Assembly: GCA_022376925.1 (NCBI GenBank)
Contig: JAIOJX010000025.1
Span: 142,559,301 to 142,623,300 of the forward strand
Source of the DNA: Tragulus kanchil
Lineage: Eukaryota > Chordata > Mammalia > Artiodactyla > Tragulidae
DNA length: 64,000 bases
Direction of reading: 5' to 3'
Position numbers and translations under genes: made by a program. The notes below the pieces were generated by a model, which saw nothing but the letters and a program-made list of their open reading frames with translations, was not told the origin of the DNA and did not search any database. Positions 23,023 through 34,599 of this stretch are shown here, piece after piece; position 1 is the stretch's first letter; the number at the start of each line of letters is the position of its first letter.

Positions 23023-25072
23023 TTTGTTTAATTGAAATCTGCTCAAGGGAACATTTTGCATATTTCTCACAAATATGGTTACTGCTAAACTTCAACTGTC
23101 ATGGAATATAAAATAGCTCACTAAATACTGAAGACACCATCACGTCTGTTTGCTTCCAGCAGGTTAAGATCTTAAAATTCTTTTTTTTTTTTTCCCAAAG
23201 GGATGCTGAGGGCAAGAATAATATTGTCCATACAAGACTGATCCTTGTAAGTTGTGCAGAAACAAACCTACCTTTGGATATGTTTTTGTCAGCATTTTAA
23301 AATTTAAATCCCATGCTATTTCTTTGTATATGTTCAAACCTGAAATTTATAACTCTTCCCTTCCCTCCCCGAGTCCTGATTTTGGCAGTTTTTCCCACAT
23401 AGCAACAAACCTCTAGATACCAGCATTCTGTTAGATACACTAATACACTTTCCTTAGTTCTTCAGTTGATGTTTTCTAATTTTTACAAATAATTTCACCT
23501 TAAACAATGTAAATACAAAATATATCCATCTAGTAAGGCAATACTAGAAGTTACAAAGTATATCCTCTGTTGAGTATATTATAGGATTTTTACATCATTT
23601 AGGCTTTTTGTATTTAATGTTAAAAAGTAAATTATTTATGTGGCCTTTGTCCAAAAATTAGCCAAGAAACTGAGGCATAGAAAATATGAAATCTTGACTT
23701 TTGTTACAAAGGGAAAAAGAAAAAGCACTCTGTGTCTTTTCCTTAGACTTTCTTCATTCTTTTTCTTTCTTTCTTTCTTTTTTTTTTTGATATCCAATGA
23801 CAAGAGGATACTTGTGGTCTCAGGGAAGCACAGAATTTACTTTCCCAATAGTTGTATCCTTTAGGGAGAACAGAAAACAACCTGCAGACCACAGTCCTAC
23901 AATGAGCAAGCCCTCAGGGACTGTGTGAGAGAAACAGAAGGACAGAAAGGACATAGCAGGGGTGGCTGCACAGTCTCTGGGTTATTGGTTTTCTTTTATG
24001 AAATATTCTGAGCCTACTGTCTTGACACATGGTTGTTACTCAAAACTACAGCTAATTTGGGCACTATCTCAGTTTAGAGCTTAGACCTGTCTTTTCCTTG
24101 GATCTTATACAAATATGCTTACAAATAACTAAAAAAAAAAAAAAACCATCATTTTCATAAACTTATACTCTATAATTTTCACTAGTACTTATACAACTTT
24201 TATTACTCAAGAAGCAAAATTGATTTGGAAATGTTCTCAGGAACAATGCCTGAAGGGTAAGTAAAGGAAACAAAATTGGGCAGAGAAAAAAGCTGGGCTG
24301 CAGTGTAGTCACATGGTCTCTGGTGATCCCCAGAAATCTGTGGACCTAAGGAAGCCCTTCAGTGTTCCTGTCAGTTGCAAAAAGGGCCAAGTCTATATAC
24401 TCACACAGACCAGTTATTTTAAGCAGGCTGCCCTAAGAAGATAAAATGGCCTTTAGAAGTGGCTCTGTGTACTCAAAGGAAATTCTTGCTGCTGAGGTTT
24501 ACAGCCAAAACCATTCTTGGCGGCTAGAAGGATATTTCTTCAGTCCTGACAGGGTATCTAGGTTTAGCAAAACACCATTTTCTACAACAAAAGTTAATGT
24601 CCACAAATGCCATGTTCCTTTATGCCAAGTTGAAGATGAAGCTGTTACAAGGTGGTAGAGGATATAAGAGAGTATTTTATACAACACGTGGGGGTGGGCT
24701 GGGGAGTACAGAGTAAATGAGCAATACGCTGGATTGATTTAAATCCATTTCTAATCCATAAGACTTTGAAGTGAACAGCTAATTCTTTTGTGAAATGAAG
24801 ATAACTCTCAAAGCCCTGAAAATTAATGTAAAAATGTTAAGGTTCAAGAAACTTCCTGACTGGATAACAAAAAAGGAAATGTTCAAGTATAAGATGTAAT
24901 AAAGATATCCCTCTATTATCCAGAGAACACACTTTGAGCTGCTCTGAAGCATGCATAGTGGTAGGCACTTTACATATATTAATAGAGTGGTCTCCATACG
25001 TTTCCTTAAAGCTGCTAAGCAGTTTTTAATAAAGAAACTTGAAAAGAAAGTCTCTGATGCAGAAAAGAGCTA
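23023..25072. other. Anonymous DNA with homopolymer tracts
   Basis: No gene recognised. Contains a T12 tract near 23181, a CT/T tract at 23754-23789 and an A14 tract near 24131. The stretch 24290-24660 is less AT-rich and has open frames on both strands (24446-24658 and 24499-24687). Neither shows a recognisable domain. Confidence 0.55.
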
Positions 25073-25329
25073 GAAAATCAGCTAGATGTCCAAAAGAATC
25101 AGCCTTCTGTCTCTTCAAGCCATCTATTAAGTATTGCTGGGTTTCCCCAGAGTTCCAAGGAAAATTCTGTTAGGTCTTTCTAAAACACATTCAAAATGTA
25201 TTTAACCTGCTCATCTGAAGACTATCATTGTCTCCTATAGCATATTTTTAAAAAGTCTTCCACTGCCTCCTTTTTTAATGCTTGATATCCTGAAATTCAC
25301 TTTCCCTAACTCAGACGAGGGAATCTTTT

Positions 25330-25445
25330 TAAAGCATAAATTAGATATTACGATTTTTCACCTAGATTTACTTATTAATATGCTCATGACTTATAGAACA
25401 AAGTTTATCATATAGTAAATGCTCAATAAACATTTATTGATGCCA
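25330..25445 (+). mobile_element. L2/MIR-like 3' end remnant
   Basis: TAGTAAATGCTCAATAAACATTTATTGATGCC is the signature 3' end of old mammalian L2/MIR-type elements. The upstream part is too diverged to place. A duplicate lies at about 26432-26547. Confidence 0.45.
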
Positions 25446-25479
25446 ATGACCCCCCAAAAGGTCTTAAATTACTAAACAT

Positions 25480-26165
25480 AGATTTATCCTATGATCTTGC
25501 AATGTCACTCCTGGGCATATATCTGGGAAAAAAAAAAAAAAACTACAATTTGAAAAGATACATGCACCTCAATCTTCATCACAACACTACTTAAAATAGC
25601 TAAGACATGGAAGCAACTTAAATGTCCAATGATACATGAATGTATCATAAAAACAACTTAAATGTCCATTGATAATGAAGGTGTGGTTCATATATACCAT
25701 GGAATATTTTTCAACCATAAAAAAGAATGAAATAATGTCTTTTGCGGTAGCATGGGTAGATCTAGAGATGATCATACTAACTGAAGTAAGCCTAACAGAG
25801 ATGACAAGCATCATATGCTATTACTTATATCTGGAATAAAAAAAAATACAAATGAACTTATTTATAAAAACAGAAATAGACTTACAGACATAGAAAATAA
25901 ACTTATGCTTACCAAAGGGGAAGAGGGAGTAAATTAGGAGGTTGGGATTAATATATGCTCACAACTATATATAAAATAGGTAAACTACAAGAACATATAT
26001 ATATGTAAACTACAAGAACATATGTATAGCACAGGGAACTTTACTCAATATTTTTAATAGCCCATAAGTGAAAAGAATATGAAAAATTACTTGCTATATA
26101 TCTGAAACTAACAAGGTATTGTAAATCAACTATATTTCAAGAAAATAAAATTTAATAGTATATTT
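25480..26165 (+). mobile_element. L1 3' end (copy 1)
   Basis: CTCCTGGGCATATATCTGGG, AAAAGATACATGCACCTCAATC, CATGGAATATTTTTCAACC and the run to AAATCAACTATATTTCAAG follow the artiodactyl L1 ORF2-end/3' UTR. It contains a local 23-28 bp repeat of TAAACTACAAGAACATAT. It is non-coding. Confidence 0.9.
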
Positions 26166-26581
26166 TTTAAAAGTGCTGAATAAGAAGATAACCATCCCAT
26201 AGGAAAATCAGCTAGATGTCCAAGTAGTTAAGGTATTGCTGGGTTTCCCCAGAGTTCCAAGGAAAATTCTGTTAGGTCTTTCTAAAACACATTCAAAATG
26301 TATTTAACCTGCTCATCTGAAGACTATCATTGTCTCCCATAGCATATTTTTAAAAAGTCTTCCACTGCCTCCTTTTTTAATGCTTGATATCCTGAAATTC
26401 ACTTTCCCTAACTCAGACGAGGGAATCTTTTTAAAGCATAAATTAGATATTACGATTTTTCACCTAGATTTACTTATTAATATGCTCATGACTTATAGAA
26501 CAAAGTTTATCATATAGTAAATGCTCAATAAACATTTATTGATGCCAATGACCCCCCAAAAGGTCTTAAATTACTAAACAT

Positions 26582-27264
26582 AGATTTATCCTATGATCTT
26601 GCAATGTCACTCCTGGGCATATATCTGGGAAAAAAAATAATCTACAATTTGAAAAGATACATGCACCTCAATCTTCATCACAACACTACTTAAAATAGCT
26701 AAGACATGGAAGCAACTTAAATGTCCAATGATACATGAATGTATCATAAAAACAACTTAAATGTCCATTGATAATGAAGGTGTGGTTCATATATACCATG
26801 GAATATTTTTCAACCATAAAAAAGAATGAAATAATGTCTTTTGCGGTAGCATGGGTAGATCTAGAGATGATCATACTAACTGAAGTAAGCCTAACAGAGA
26901 TGACAAGCATCATATGCTATTACTTATATCTGGAATAAAAAAAAATACAAATGAACTTATTTATAAAAACAGAAATAGACTTACAGACATAGAAAATAAA
27001 CTTATGCTTACCAAAGGGGAAGAGGGAGTAAATTAGGAGGTTGGGATTAATATATGCTCACAACTATATATAAAATAGGTAAACTACAAGAACATATATA
27101 TATGTAAACTACAAGAACATATGTATAGCACAGGGAACTTTACTCAATATTTTTAATAGCCCATAAGTGAAAAGAATATGAAAAATTACTTGCTATATAT
27201 CTGAAACTAACAAGGTATTGTAAATCAACTATATTTCAAGAAAATAAAATTTAATAGTATATTT
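26582..27264 (+). mobile_element. L1 3' end (copy 2)
   Basis: Duplicate of 25480-26165. A third, partial copy is at 28061-28430. Confidence 0.9.
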
Positions 27265-27389
27265 TTTAAAAGTGCTGAATAAGAAGATAACCATCCCATG
27301 ACGAAAAGTCTTGAATGGTTTTCTATCATACTTAGGCTAAATATATATATAATCTGCTATTCCCCTCAAGGGGGTAATGGTTCATGTCT

Positions 27390-27640
27390 GTCTCTTCAGC
27401 CTTATACCACACCTAATTTTACTCACTTTATCCATTCTAATATTAAGTCTTAAGCATTACAGAACATTCCCTCTTCATAGAACATAATGGTCCTTTTTCA
27501 TAGGACATTCTGTCCATCTTTTCCCACTCCACCATCCAGAACTTTGCATACCTGATTTATTTTACAATTGCACCTCAGGTTAAAAATCACCTTCTCACAG
27601 AAATCTTCCTTTGTCATTCAAAGTAAATAAATGTTTATTG
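27390..27640 (-). mobile_element. L2-like fragment, antisense (copy at about 28553-28803)
   Basis: TTTGCATACCTGATTTATTTTAC and AAATCACCTTCTCACAGAAATCTTCC resemble the reverse complement of the L2 3' region. It is old and heavily diverged. Confidence 0.45.
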
Positions 27641-27794
27641 TCTAAGTCACTCAGTCTAGACCTCAAATAATTTCATACCATCCACTTTTTTCTTGATGGT
27701 ACTTGGAATGCTCTTATCATATATATATTTCATTCAATATTATAAAGTAAACTAACTCTAAAAGAGCAAAATATATGTCCCTCTTTCTTCTTTT

Positions 27795-28052
27795 TTTTTT
27801 TTGTTTTTAAGTATTTTTTTAAATTTTTTTTTTATTTTTATTTTTTTTGAAGGGGGGGGGTGGGTTGGGGGGGGGGGGGGTTCGGGCGGGCCACTTCTAT
27901 TGGTCTTTCATTTATCTATTTTTCATCTATCTTTGTTCTTTGGCCCATGTGGGCCTCCCATCACGGTGGCCCCTGTTGTCGCAGAGCACCGGCTCTGGGC
28001 ACATATGCTCCAGAGCTCCGGCTCGGTAATTGGACACATCGGTCCAGCCACT
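27795..28052 (-). mobile_element. CHR-type SINE (tail type C), truncated and corrupted copy
   Basis: Same element as 28958-29310. It is cut after GGTCCAGCCACT by the duplication junction, so its tRNA-like head is missing. The G-rich tail segment has extra G runs and lost bases. Frames at 27801-28202 and 27847-28069 are SINE-derived, not genes. Confidence 0.9.
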
Positions 28053-28060
28053 TGGACACT

Positions 28061-28430
28061 CAGAGATGACAAGCATCATATGCTATTACTTATATCTGGA
28101 ATAAAAAAAAATACAAATGAACTTATTTATAAAAACAGAAATAGACTTACAGACATAGAAAATAAACTTATGCTTACCAAAGGGGAAGAGGGAGTAAATT
28201 AGGAGGTTGGGATTAATATATGCTCACAACTATATATAAAATAGGTAAACTACAAGAACATATATATATGTAAACTACAAGAACATATGTATAGCACAGG
28301 GAACTTTACTCAATATTTTTAATAGCCCGTAAGTGAAAAGAATATGAAAAATTACTTGCTATATATCTGAAACTAACAAGGTATTGTAAATCAACTATAT
28401 TTCAAGAAAATAAAATTTAATAGTATATTT
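28061..28430 (+). mobile_element. L1 3' end (copy 3, truncated)
   Basis: CAGAGATGACAAGCATCATATG onward repeats 25796-26165 and 26895-27264. It is truncated on the left by the junction. Confidence 0.9.
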
Positions 28431-28957
28431 TTTAAAAGTGCTGAATAAGAAGATAACCATCCCATGACGAAAAGTCTTGAATGGTTTTCTATCATACTTA
28501 GGCTAAATATATATATAATCTGCTATTCCCTCAAGGGGGTAATGGTTCATGTCTGTCTCTTCAGCCTTATACCACACCTAATTTTACTCACTTTATCCAT
28601 TCTAATATTAAGTCTTAAGCATTACAGAACATTCCCTCTTCATAGAACATAATGGTCCTTTTTCATAGGACATTCTGTCCATCTTTTCCCACTCCACCAT
28701 CCAGAACTTTGCATACCTGATTTATTTTACAATTGCACCTCAGGTTAAAAATCACCTTCTCACAGAAATCTTCCTTTGTCATTCAAAGTAAATAAATGTT
28801 TATTGTCTAAGTCACTCAGTCTAGACCTCAAATAATTTCATACCATCCACTTTTTTCTTGATGGTACTTGGAATGCTCTTATCATATATATATTTCATTC
28901 AATATTATAAAGTAAACTAACTCTAAAAGAGCAAAATATATGTCCCTCTTTCTTCTT

Positions 28958-29310
28958 TTTTTTTTTGTTTTTAAGTATTTTTTTAAATTTTTTTTTTATT
29001 TTTATTTTTTTTGAAGGAGGGGGTCAGGTTGGGGAGGGAGGGGGTCGGGCGGGCCACTTCTATTGGTCTTTCATTTATCTATTTTTCATCTATCTTTGTT
29101 CTTTGGCCCATGTGGGCCTCCCATCACGGTGGCCCCTGTTGTCGCAGAGCACCGGCTCTGGGCACATATGCTCCAGAGCTCCGGCTCGGTAATTGGACAC
29201 ATCGGTCCAGCCACTCCGCAGCACGTGGGATCTTCCCAGGCCAGAGATCGAACTGGCTCCCCTTGCACTGCAAGGCGGTGTCCTTACCCACTGGACCACC
29301 AGGGAAGCCC
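28958..29310 (-). mobile_element. CHR-type SINE, full length (tail type C)
   Basis: In the antisense direction it runs from a T-rich tail through GGGCGGGCCACTTCTATTGGTC, CCTCCCATCACGGTGGCCCC and CACGTGGGATCTTCCCAGG to the head complement CTGGACCACCAGGGAAGCC. The target duplication CCYTCTTTCTTCTT lies at 28944-28957 and 29311-29324, with one mismatch. The 137- and 110-codon frames here lie in the SINE. Confidence 0.95.
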
Positions 29311-29324
29311 CCTTCTTTCTTCTT

Positions 29325-29619
29325 ATTGTACAGCCAGTTTGACACAAATGTGCATATGTGTGTATACATAGGCATGATGAGGTCTGCACATGCACACACA
29401 AACACATATCCTGTGATTTCATAGCATCATGATTTAATTGAATGTCAGGACTAAGTCTGCTACACAGACTTTGAGAATGCGTGACTGTCTTCCTCTTTAT
29501 TTAGCTTCCAAAAATGTGAGCGAACAGAATAATGTACTTGTCTAACTCATATGAATGCTGCTGAAAATCAGTTAAATTTTATCAATGAAAACAGTCTCAT
29601 GATATACAAGGAAAGTGTC
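29325..29619. other. Anonymous DNA
   Basis: Contains a short CA-rich stretch at about 29391-29405. No gene recognised. Confidence 0.6.
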
Positions 29620-29957
29620 TTAGCTCTGGATGCTCTAACGAATTATGACAGACTGAGTGACTTAAACATTAAATATGTATTTCTCACATTCTTGAGACTG
29701 TGAGAGATCAGCAGGCTGACATGGTCAGGTAATAGGGAAGGACTACTTCCAGGTTTCCTCATATGGTGAAGAAAGAGAGGGAAAGGAAATGGACTCTAGT
29801 GGCTTCTTTTATAAGGGCACTATTCCCACTCATGAGGGCTTCACCTTCATCACCTAGTTACTTCCCAAATGATCACCTCCTGATACAGTCATATGGCAGG
29901 GGAAGTTAAGATTCTAACACACGAATATTAGCAGGACACAAACATGTAGTTCATAAC
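29620..29957 (-). mobile_element. MLT1-like (ERVL-MaLR) LTR remnant, antisense
   Basis: GACTGAGTGACTTAAACATT, TTCTCACATTCTTGAGACTG, TTCTTTTATAAGGGCACTATTCCC and the end TAGTTCATAACA match the reverse complement of an MLT1-type LTR. It is an ancient remnant. Most of it recurs at 30787-31095. Confidence 0.7.
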
Positions 29958-30302
29958 AGAAAGCACATTAAGATACCAGCAACACCATGCCCTTTAAAGG
30001 CCTGGATTAAGTAGATATCATTTCAGAGAACATAAATATTACATTCTATCTTAATAGATCATGTTTTGAGAATCTGATCCCCATTCTGTCTGCATAACTG
30101 TAAGAACATGATTTTTTTTAAACAAGAAGAACATAATAGAACAGACACTCAAGACGATTTCTAGTCTTAATATTTTATTTTACAAATGAGTAAAATAGAT
30201 CAAAGAAGAAACTGACTGGGTATAGGTCTCACAGGTAGAAAAAGTTGTGTTGTGTTGTGCTGCAGCTGTACTGAGGCCATGAAAAGACCAATGAAAAGAC
30301 CA

Positions 30303-30398
30303 CTCACCACAACTAAGAGTAGCCCCGACTCCCATAACTAGAAGTCCTGTGCAGCAACAAAGACTTAGCAGAGCCAAAAATAAATAACAGATTAAAAA
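30303..30398 (+). mobile_element. CHR-2-like SINE 3' fragment (copy at 31441-31536)
   Basis: CACCACAACTAAGAGTAGCCCC, GCAGCAACAAAGACTTAGCAG and CCAAAAATAAATAA are the tail of a classical CHR-2 type SINE. This tail differs from the CHR-type family elsewhere in the window. Confidence 0.75.
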
Positions 30399-30435
30399 AA
30401 ATAAAGTGTTCATACAATAAAATATCAAAAAGAAT

Positions 30436-30786
30436 GATCACAATTTAAAAATGAGCAGAAGACCTGAACAGACATTTTCCCATTTTCCAAAAGAAGATAT
30501 ACAGATGGCCAACAGACACATGAAAAGATTTTCACTACCACTAATAAATAGAGAAGTAAAAATCAAAACCAGGAGATACAATCACTCTCATGTCAGAATG
30601 GCATTCATCAAAAACTCAACAAATAATAAATGTTGGTGAAGGTGTAGAGACAAGGGAACACTGTTGGTGGGAATGTAAATTAGTACAGCCACAATGAGAA
30701 ACAGTATGGAGATCCCTCAAAAAATTAAAAATAGAACTACCATATGATCCACCAATTCCATTTCTGGTTATATATCCAAATTTGAA
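30436..30786 (+). mobile_element. L1 ORF2-end fragment (copy 1)
   Basis: AATGAGCAGAAGACCTGAAC, CAGATGGCCAACAGACACATG, GTTGGTGGGAATGTAAATTAG and CCATATGATCCACCAATTCC follow L1 ORF2 near its 3' end. It is cut at the duplication junction. The frame 30451-30639 is part of the dead ORF2. Confidence 0.92.
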
Positions 30787-31573
30787 AGACTGAGTGACTT
30801 AAACATTAAATATGTATTTCTCACATTCTTGAGACTGTGAGAGATCAGCAGGCTGACATGGTCAGGTAATAGGGAAGGACTACTTCCAGGTTTCCTCATA
30901 TGGTGAAGAAAGAGAGGGAAAGGAAATGGACTCTAGTGGCTTCTTTTATAAGGGCACTATTCCCACTCATGAGGGCTTCACCTTCATCACCTAGTTACTT
31001 CCCAAATGATCACCTCCTGATACAGTCATATGGCAGGGGAAGTTAAGATTCTAACACACGAATATTAGCAGGACACAAACATGTAGTTCATAACAGAAAG
31101 CACATTAAGATACCAGCAACACCATGCCCTTTAAAGGCCTGGATTAAGTAGATATCATTTCAGAGAACATAAATATTACATTCTATCTTAATAGATCATG
31201 TTTTGAGAATCTGATCCCCATTCTGTCTGCATAACTGTTAAGAACATGATTTTTTTTAAACAAGAAGAACATAATAGAACAGACACTCAAGACGATTTCT
31301 AGTCTTAATATTTTATTTTACAAATGAGTAAAATAGATCAAAGAAGAAACTGACTGGGTATAGGTCTCACAGGTAGAAAAAGTTGTGTTGTGTTGTGCTG
31401 CAGCTGTACTGAGGCCATGAAAAGACCAATGAAAAGACCACTCACCACAACTAAGAGTAGCCCCGACTCCCATAACTAGAAGTCCTGTGCAGCAACAAAG
31501 ACTTAGCAGAGCCAAAAATAAATAACAGATTAAAAAAAATAAAGTGTTCATACAATAAAATATCAAAAAGAAT

Positions 31574-32173
31574 GATCACAATTTAAAAATGAGCAGAAGA
31601 CCTGAACAGACATTTTCCCATTTTCCAAAAGAAGATATACAGATGGCCAACAGACACATGAAAAGATTTTCACTACCACTAATAAATAGAGAAGTAAAAA
31701 TCAAAACCAGGAGATACAATCACTCTCATGTCAGAATGGCATTCATCAAAAACTCAACAAATAATAAATGTTGGTGAAGGTGTAGAGACAAGGGAACACT
31801 GTTGGTGGGAATGTAAATTAGTACAGCCACAATGAGAAACAGTATGGAGATCCCTCAAAAAATTAAAAATAGAACTACCATATGATCCACCAATTCCATT
31901 TCTGGTTATATATCCAAATTTGAAAAGATATGTTCATCCCCCTGTTCATAACAACATTATGTACAATACTCATGATATGGAAACAATATAAGTGTCAATT
32001 AACAGATGAATGGATAAAGAAGATATAGTATGTTAACATGTGTCTAGATATTATATATAATGAAATATTACTAAATGATAAAAAAATAATGAAATTATTT
32101 TTTTTTTGACATTTGCAACATTTATAAAAACACAGATAGACCTCAGCAGTATTGTACTTAGTAAAGTAACTGA
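31574..32173 (+). mobile_element. L1 ORF2 end and 3' UTR, left part
   Basis: Duplicate of 30436-30786, continuing naturally through AGATGAATGGATAAAGAAGATATAG. It is interrupted at 32174 by a CHR-type SINE, and the L1 3' end resumes at about 32478. Confidence 0.9.
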
Positions 32174-32466
32174 GGGCTTCTCTGGTGGTCCAGTGGGTAA
32201 AAAGTTCACCCTGCAGTGCAAGGGACACCTGTTCAATCCGTGGCCTGGGAAGATTCCATGTGCTGCAGAGCTGCTGGACTATTGTGTCCAATTATGAGCC
32301 AGTGCTCAGGAGCACATGCAACCAGAGCCAGTGCTCTGCAATGAGAGAGGCCACTGCTATGGGAAAGAATGCCAAAGAATAAGAAAGATGGATGAAAATA
32401 AATGAACAATGACTTAGAGGCAAAAAAAAAAAAAAAAATCAAGAGCAAAATTAATAAAAAAAAGAA
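32174..32466 (+). mobile_element. CHR-type SINE nested in L1 (tail type A)
   Basis: GGCTTCTCTGGTGGTCCAGTGGG head, CCAATTATGAGCCAGTGCTC body, and tail GACTTAGAGGC followed by A17 and more A-rich sequence. Imperfect flanking repeats AAAGTAACTGA (32163-32173) and AAAGGAACTGA (32467-32477) fit a target-site duplication. Confidence 0.88.
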
Positions 32467-32477
32467 AAAGGAACTGA

Positions 32478-32665
32478 TTTAAAGACACAGAGAATACTTA
32501 GTTATTCCCAGTGGGGAGAGAAGAAAGGGAGGAAGAGAAAGATAAGGGAATGGAATTAAGAGGTATAAAGTACTAGGCATAAAATAAATAAGATACAAGG
32601 ATGTTGTACACCTGAAACTAACGTTGTAAATCAACACACTTCAATAGCAAAATTAAATAATTTAT
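32478..32665 (+). mobile_element. L1 3' end, right part
   Basis: TATTCCCAGTGGGGAGAGAAG, GTTGTACACCTGAAACTAACG and TTGTAAATCAACACACTTCAATAGC complete the L1 that the SINE interrupts. Confidence 0.85.
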
Positions 32666-33000
32666 TGTATTGTAAAGCATTTTGAAATAATATCAAACTT
32701 AGAAAATTTGCAATGATATTCAAATAATAATATGCTATAATTCTATAAAATCACAATTATTATGTGATTATATTATTCAATTTCTAGATTCCTCAATTCT
32801 TCAATTTTTGACACACACATAATTTTATATATATATATAAATCATAAATTACAAATACATGTAATCTTCATATGTGTGTGTACATATCCATACATTTTTA
32901 AATATTCAGATATGTTTTTTCTGGACTATTTGTAAATAGAGCATATACACTATTATGACTCTTTATTCCATAACATTGCAGGAACTATTAAGAAAATTAT
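32666..33000. other. AT-rich anonymous DNA
   Basis: Nothing recognised. Contains a short (TA)n stretch near 32828-32839 and a GTGT stretch near 32873. Confidence 0.55.
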
Positions 33001-33407
33001 TATTGGATTAGGGTTCTCCAGAAAACAGAACCAATTGGAGACTTCTATATTAGAAGATATTTATCATAAGAAAGTGGGACACAGGATTACGAACACTGAG
33101 AATTCTCACAATCTGCCCTCTGAAAGCTGGAGACCCAGGAGGTTGGTGGTATAGTTCTGAGAGCCACAGGACTGACAGTGTAAATCTAAGTAGAGAACAG
33201 AATAGTATCTTTAGGCAGACACAGAAAATTCTCCCTTCCCCTGAATTTTTGTAAAGAACTGGATGCTGCTCACTAAAATTGGCGAGGGCAATCAGCTTTG
33301 TACAGTTCACCAAATCAAATGTTAATTTCTTCCAGAACAATCTTTCCAGATTCATCAAGAAACCATGGTCACCTCACGTCCCAGTCAAGTTGACATACAA
33401 ATTAATC
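33001..33407 (-). mobile_element. Old LTR-like mammalian repeat (ERVL/MaLR type)
   Basis: Begins TTAGGGTTCTCCAGAAAACAGAACC and ends CCCAGTCAAGTTGACATACAAATTAATC. These are the two conserved ends of a common old mammalian LTR-like repeat, antisense to the left-to-right reading. A related copy lies at 44636-45012. The family name is not certain. Confidence 0.65.
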
Positions 33408-33523
33408 AGTAGAAATCTACTCCTTGTCCACTTGCCATTCATCCACATCTCCCTGTACTATACTTGATTCCAAATAAAGACATAACATAGCCACATTTTC
33501 CCTAATATATATCTCCTTGTTGT

Positions 33524-33725
33524 ATGTTCAATTGCTAATTCATGTCCAACACTTGGTGATCCCATGCACTGCAGCACACCAGGCTTCCCTGTCCTTTACT
33601 ACCTCCCAAGTTACTCAAGCTCATGTCAATTGAATCAATGATGCCATTAATCCATCTCATCCTCTGTCTCCCCGCTTTGCCCTCAATTTTCCCCAGCATC
33701 AGGATCTTTTCCAAAGAGTTAGCTC
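33524..33725 (-). mobile_element. BovB/ART2A 3' end, antisense
   Basis: TCAATTGCTAATTCATGTCC, CACTGCAGCACACCAGGCTTCCCTGTCC, TCAATTTTCCCCAGCATCAGG and CCAAAGAGTTAGCTC are the reverse complement of the BovB tail. The reverse frame 33535-33735 is a fragment of ORF2. Confidence 0.93.
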
Positions 33726-33740
33726 TAGCCTGCATAATTA

Positions 33741-34228
33741 TTTTGAGGAATCCACAGTGCCCAGGTGGCCATCTTTACTTCCAGTTCAATGGAACTATTA
33801 TTGTGTCTCCTAGCAGAAGTAGTCCTCCCTTGAGACTCTAGGTCAGCAAAGTATGAGATTATGGCAAGATGAAGGAAAATGTTGCTTGTGGCTTATGAGG
33901 GGTAATATTAAGTGTGTCACTTTCATTTCTATCCTTTGACTACTGAACATGTGAATCCTGGCTATAGAAGAAACAGAGACATACTAGATTCTAAGGCCAT
34001 TTCAGTCTCCTATCAAGCAAACTGCTTCAGAATGGCAAGCCACATGGTAAGTCTAGTGACCTCCATCAGCATGGGCCCATCGTGGCACTTCTTTTTCAGT
34101 AAAGCACTCCACTGATCAGAAGCAATGCAATGTGGAATACCATGATGCTGGGTAAGGCATTTTTAAGACAACAAATGGTAGCTCTAGGTAAAGCATTTTG
34201 TGTTGGTAAGGAAAATCCATATCCAATG
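33741..34228. other. Anonymous DNA
   Basis: No gene or named repeat recognised. It is slightly less AT-rich than its neighbours. Confidence 0.5.
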
Positions 34229-34599
34229 TAGTGTCTATTAAGAAAGAAGAAAATGCTTCCCCTTCTATGATGAAAGATGTCCAGTATAATCAACCTGCCA
34301 ATGGTAGCTGACTGATCACCAGGGTGAGCATTGTTCTCTGCTGAAGGAAGATTGGGTACTCAGCAGTAGTCATACCAGGTTAGCCTTACTGAGTAGAAAT
34401 CTGTGTTGCAAAGCCCATGTATAACTTCTATCCTTGCCATTATTGCCACTTTGTTTGAGAGCTCATTAGGCAATTCCAGGGGTAGCTAGGGAAAGAGGTT
34501 GAGTGGCATCCATGGAACAGGTTATCATAGTGTCTTGATGAATAAAGTTTTCCTATGCTGAGGTCACTGTTAGGTGAACATTCATATAAGAAAAAAAGC

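Larger units (their letters stand above)
25073..27299. repeat. Direct duplication 8 (offset 1099-1130 bp)
   Basis: 25073-26200 recurs as 26203-27299. Near the start the second copy has lost about 28 bp and has altered bases (25091-25130 against 26221-26232). An A-run and neighbouring bases also differ (near 25529/26632). The rest matches with few substitutions. Confidence 0.97.
26895..29215. repeat. Direct duplication 9 (offset 1163-1166 bp)
   Basis: 26895-28052 recurs as 28061-29215 with an 8-bp filler. The first copy ends inside an antisense SINE, whose G-rich part is visibly corrupted (27851-27884). The second copy of the SINE is intact. The pair overlaps the second copy of duplication 8. 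Confidence 0.97.
29650..31925. repeat. Direct duplication 10 (offset 1137-1138 bp, abutting)
   Basis: 29650-30787 and 30787-31925 are nearly identical: I see only one T insertion, near 31239. There is no filler, and the join shares one to a few bases. The first copy ends inside an L1 ORF2 remnant and the second starts inside an MLT1-like LTR. Confidence 0.97.

Noticed and set aside
29011..29424. 137-codon frame and several overlapping frames on both strands
   Set aside because: All lie within a CHR-type SINE and its flanks. Similar frames recur at every copy of this SINE.
30180..30428. Hydrophobic 82-codon reverse frame repeated at 31318
   Set aside because: It overlaps a CHR-2-like SINE fragment and is duplicated only because of the 1138-bp repeat.
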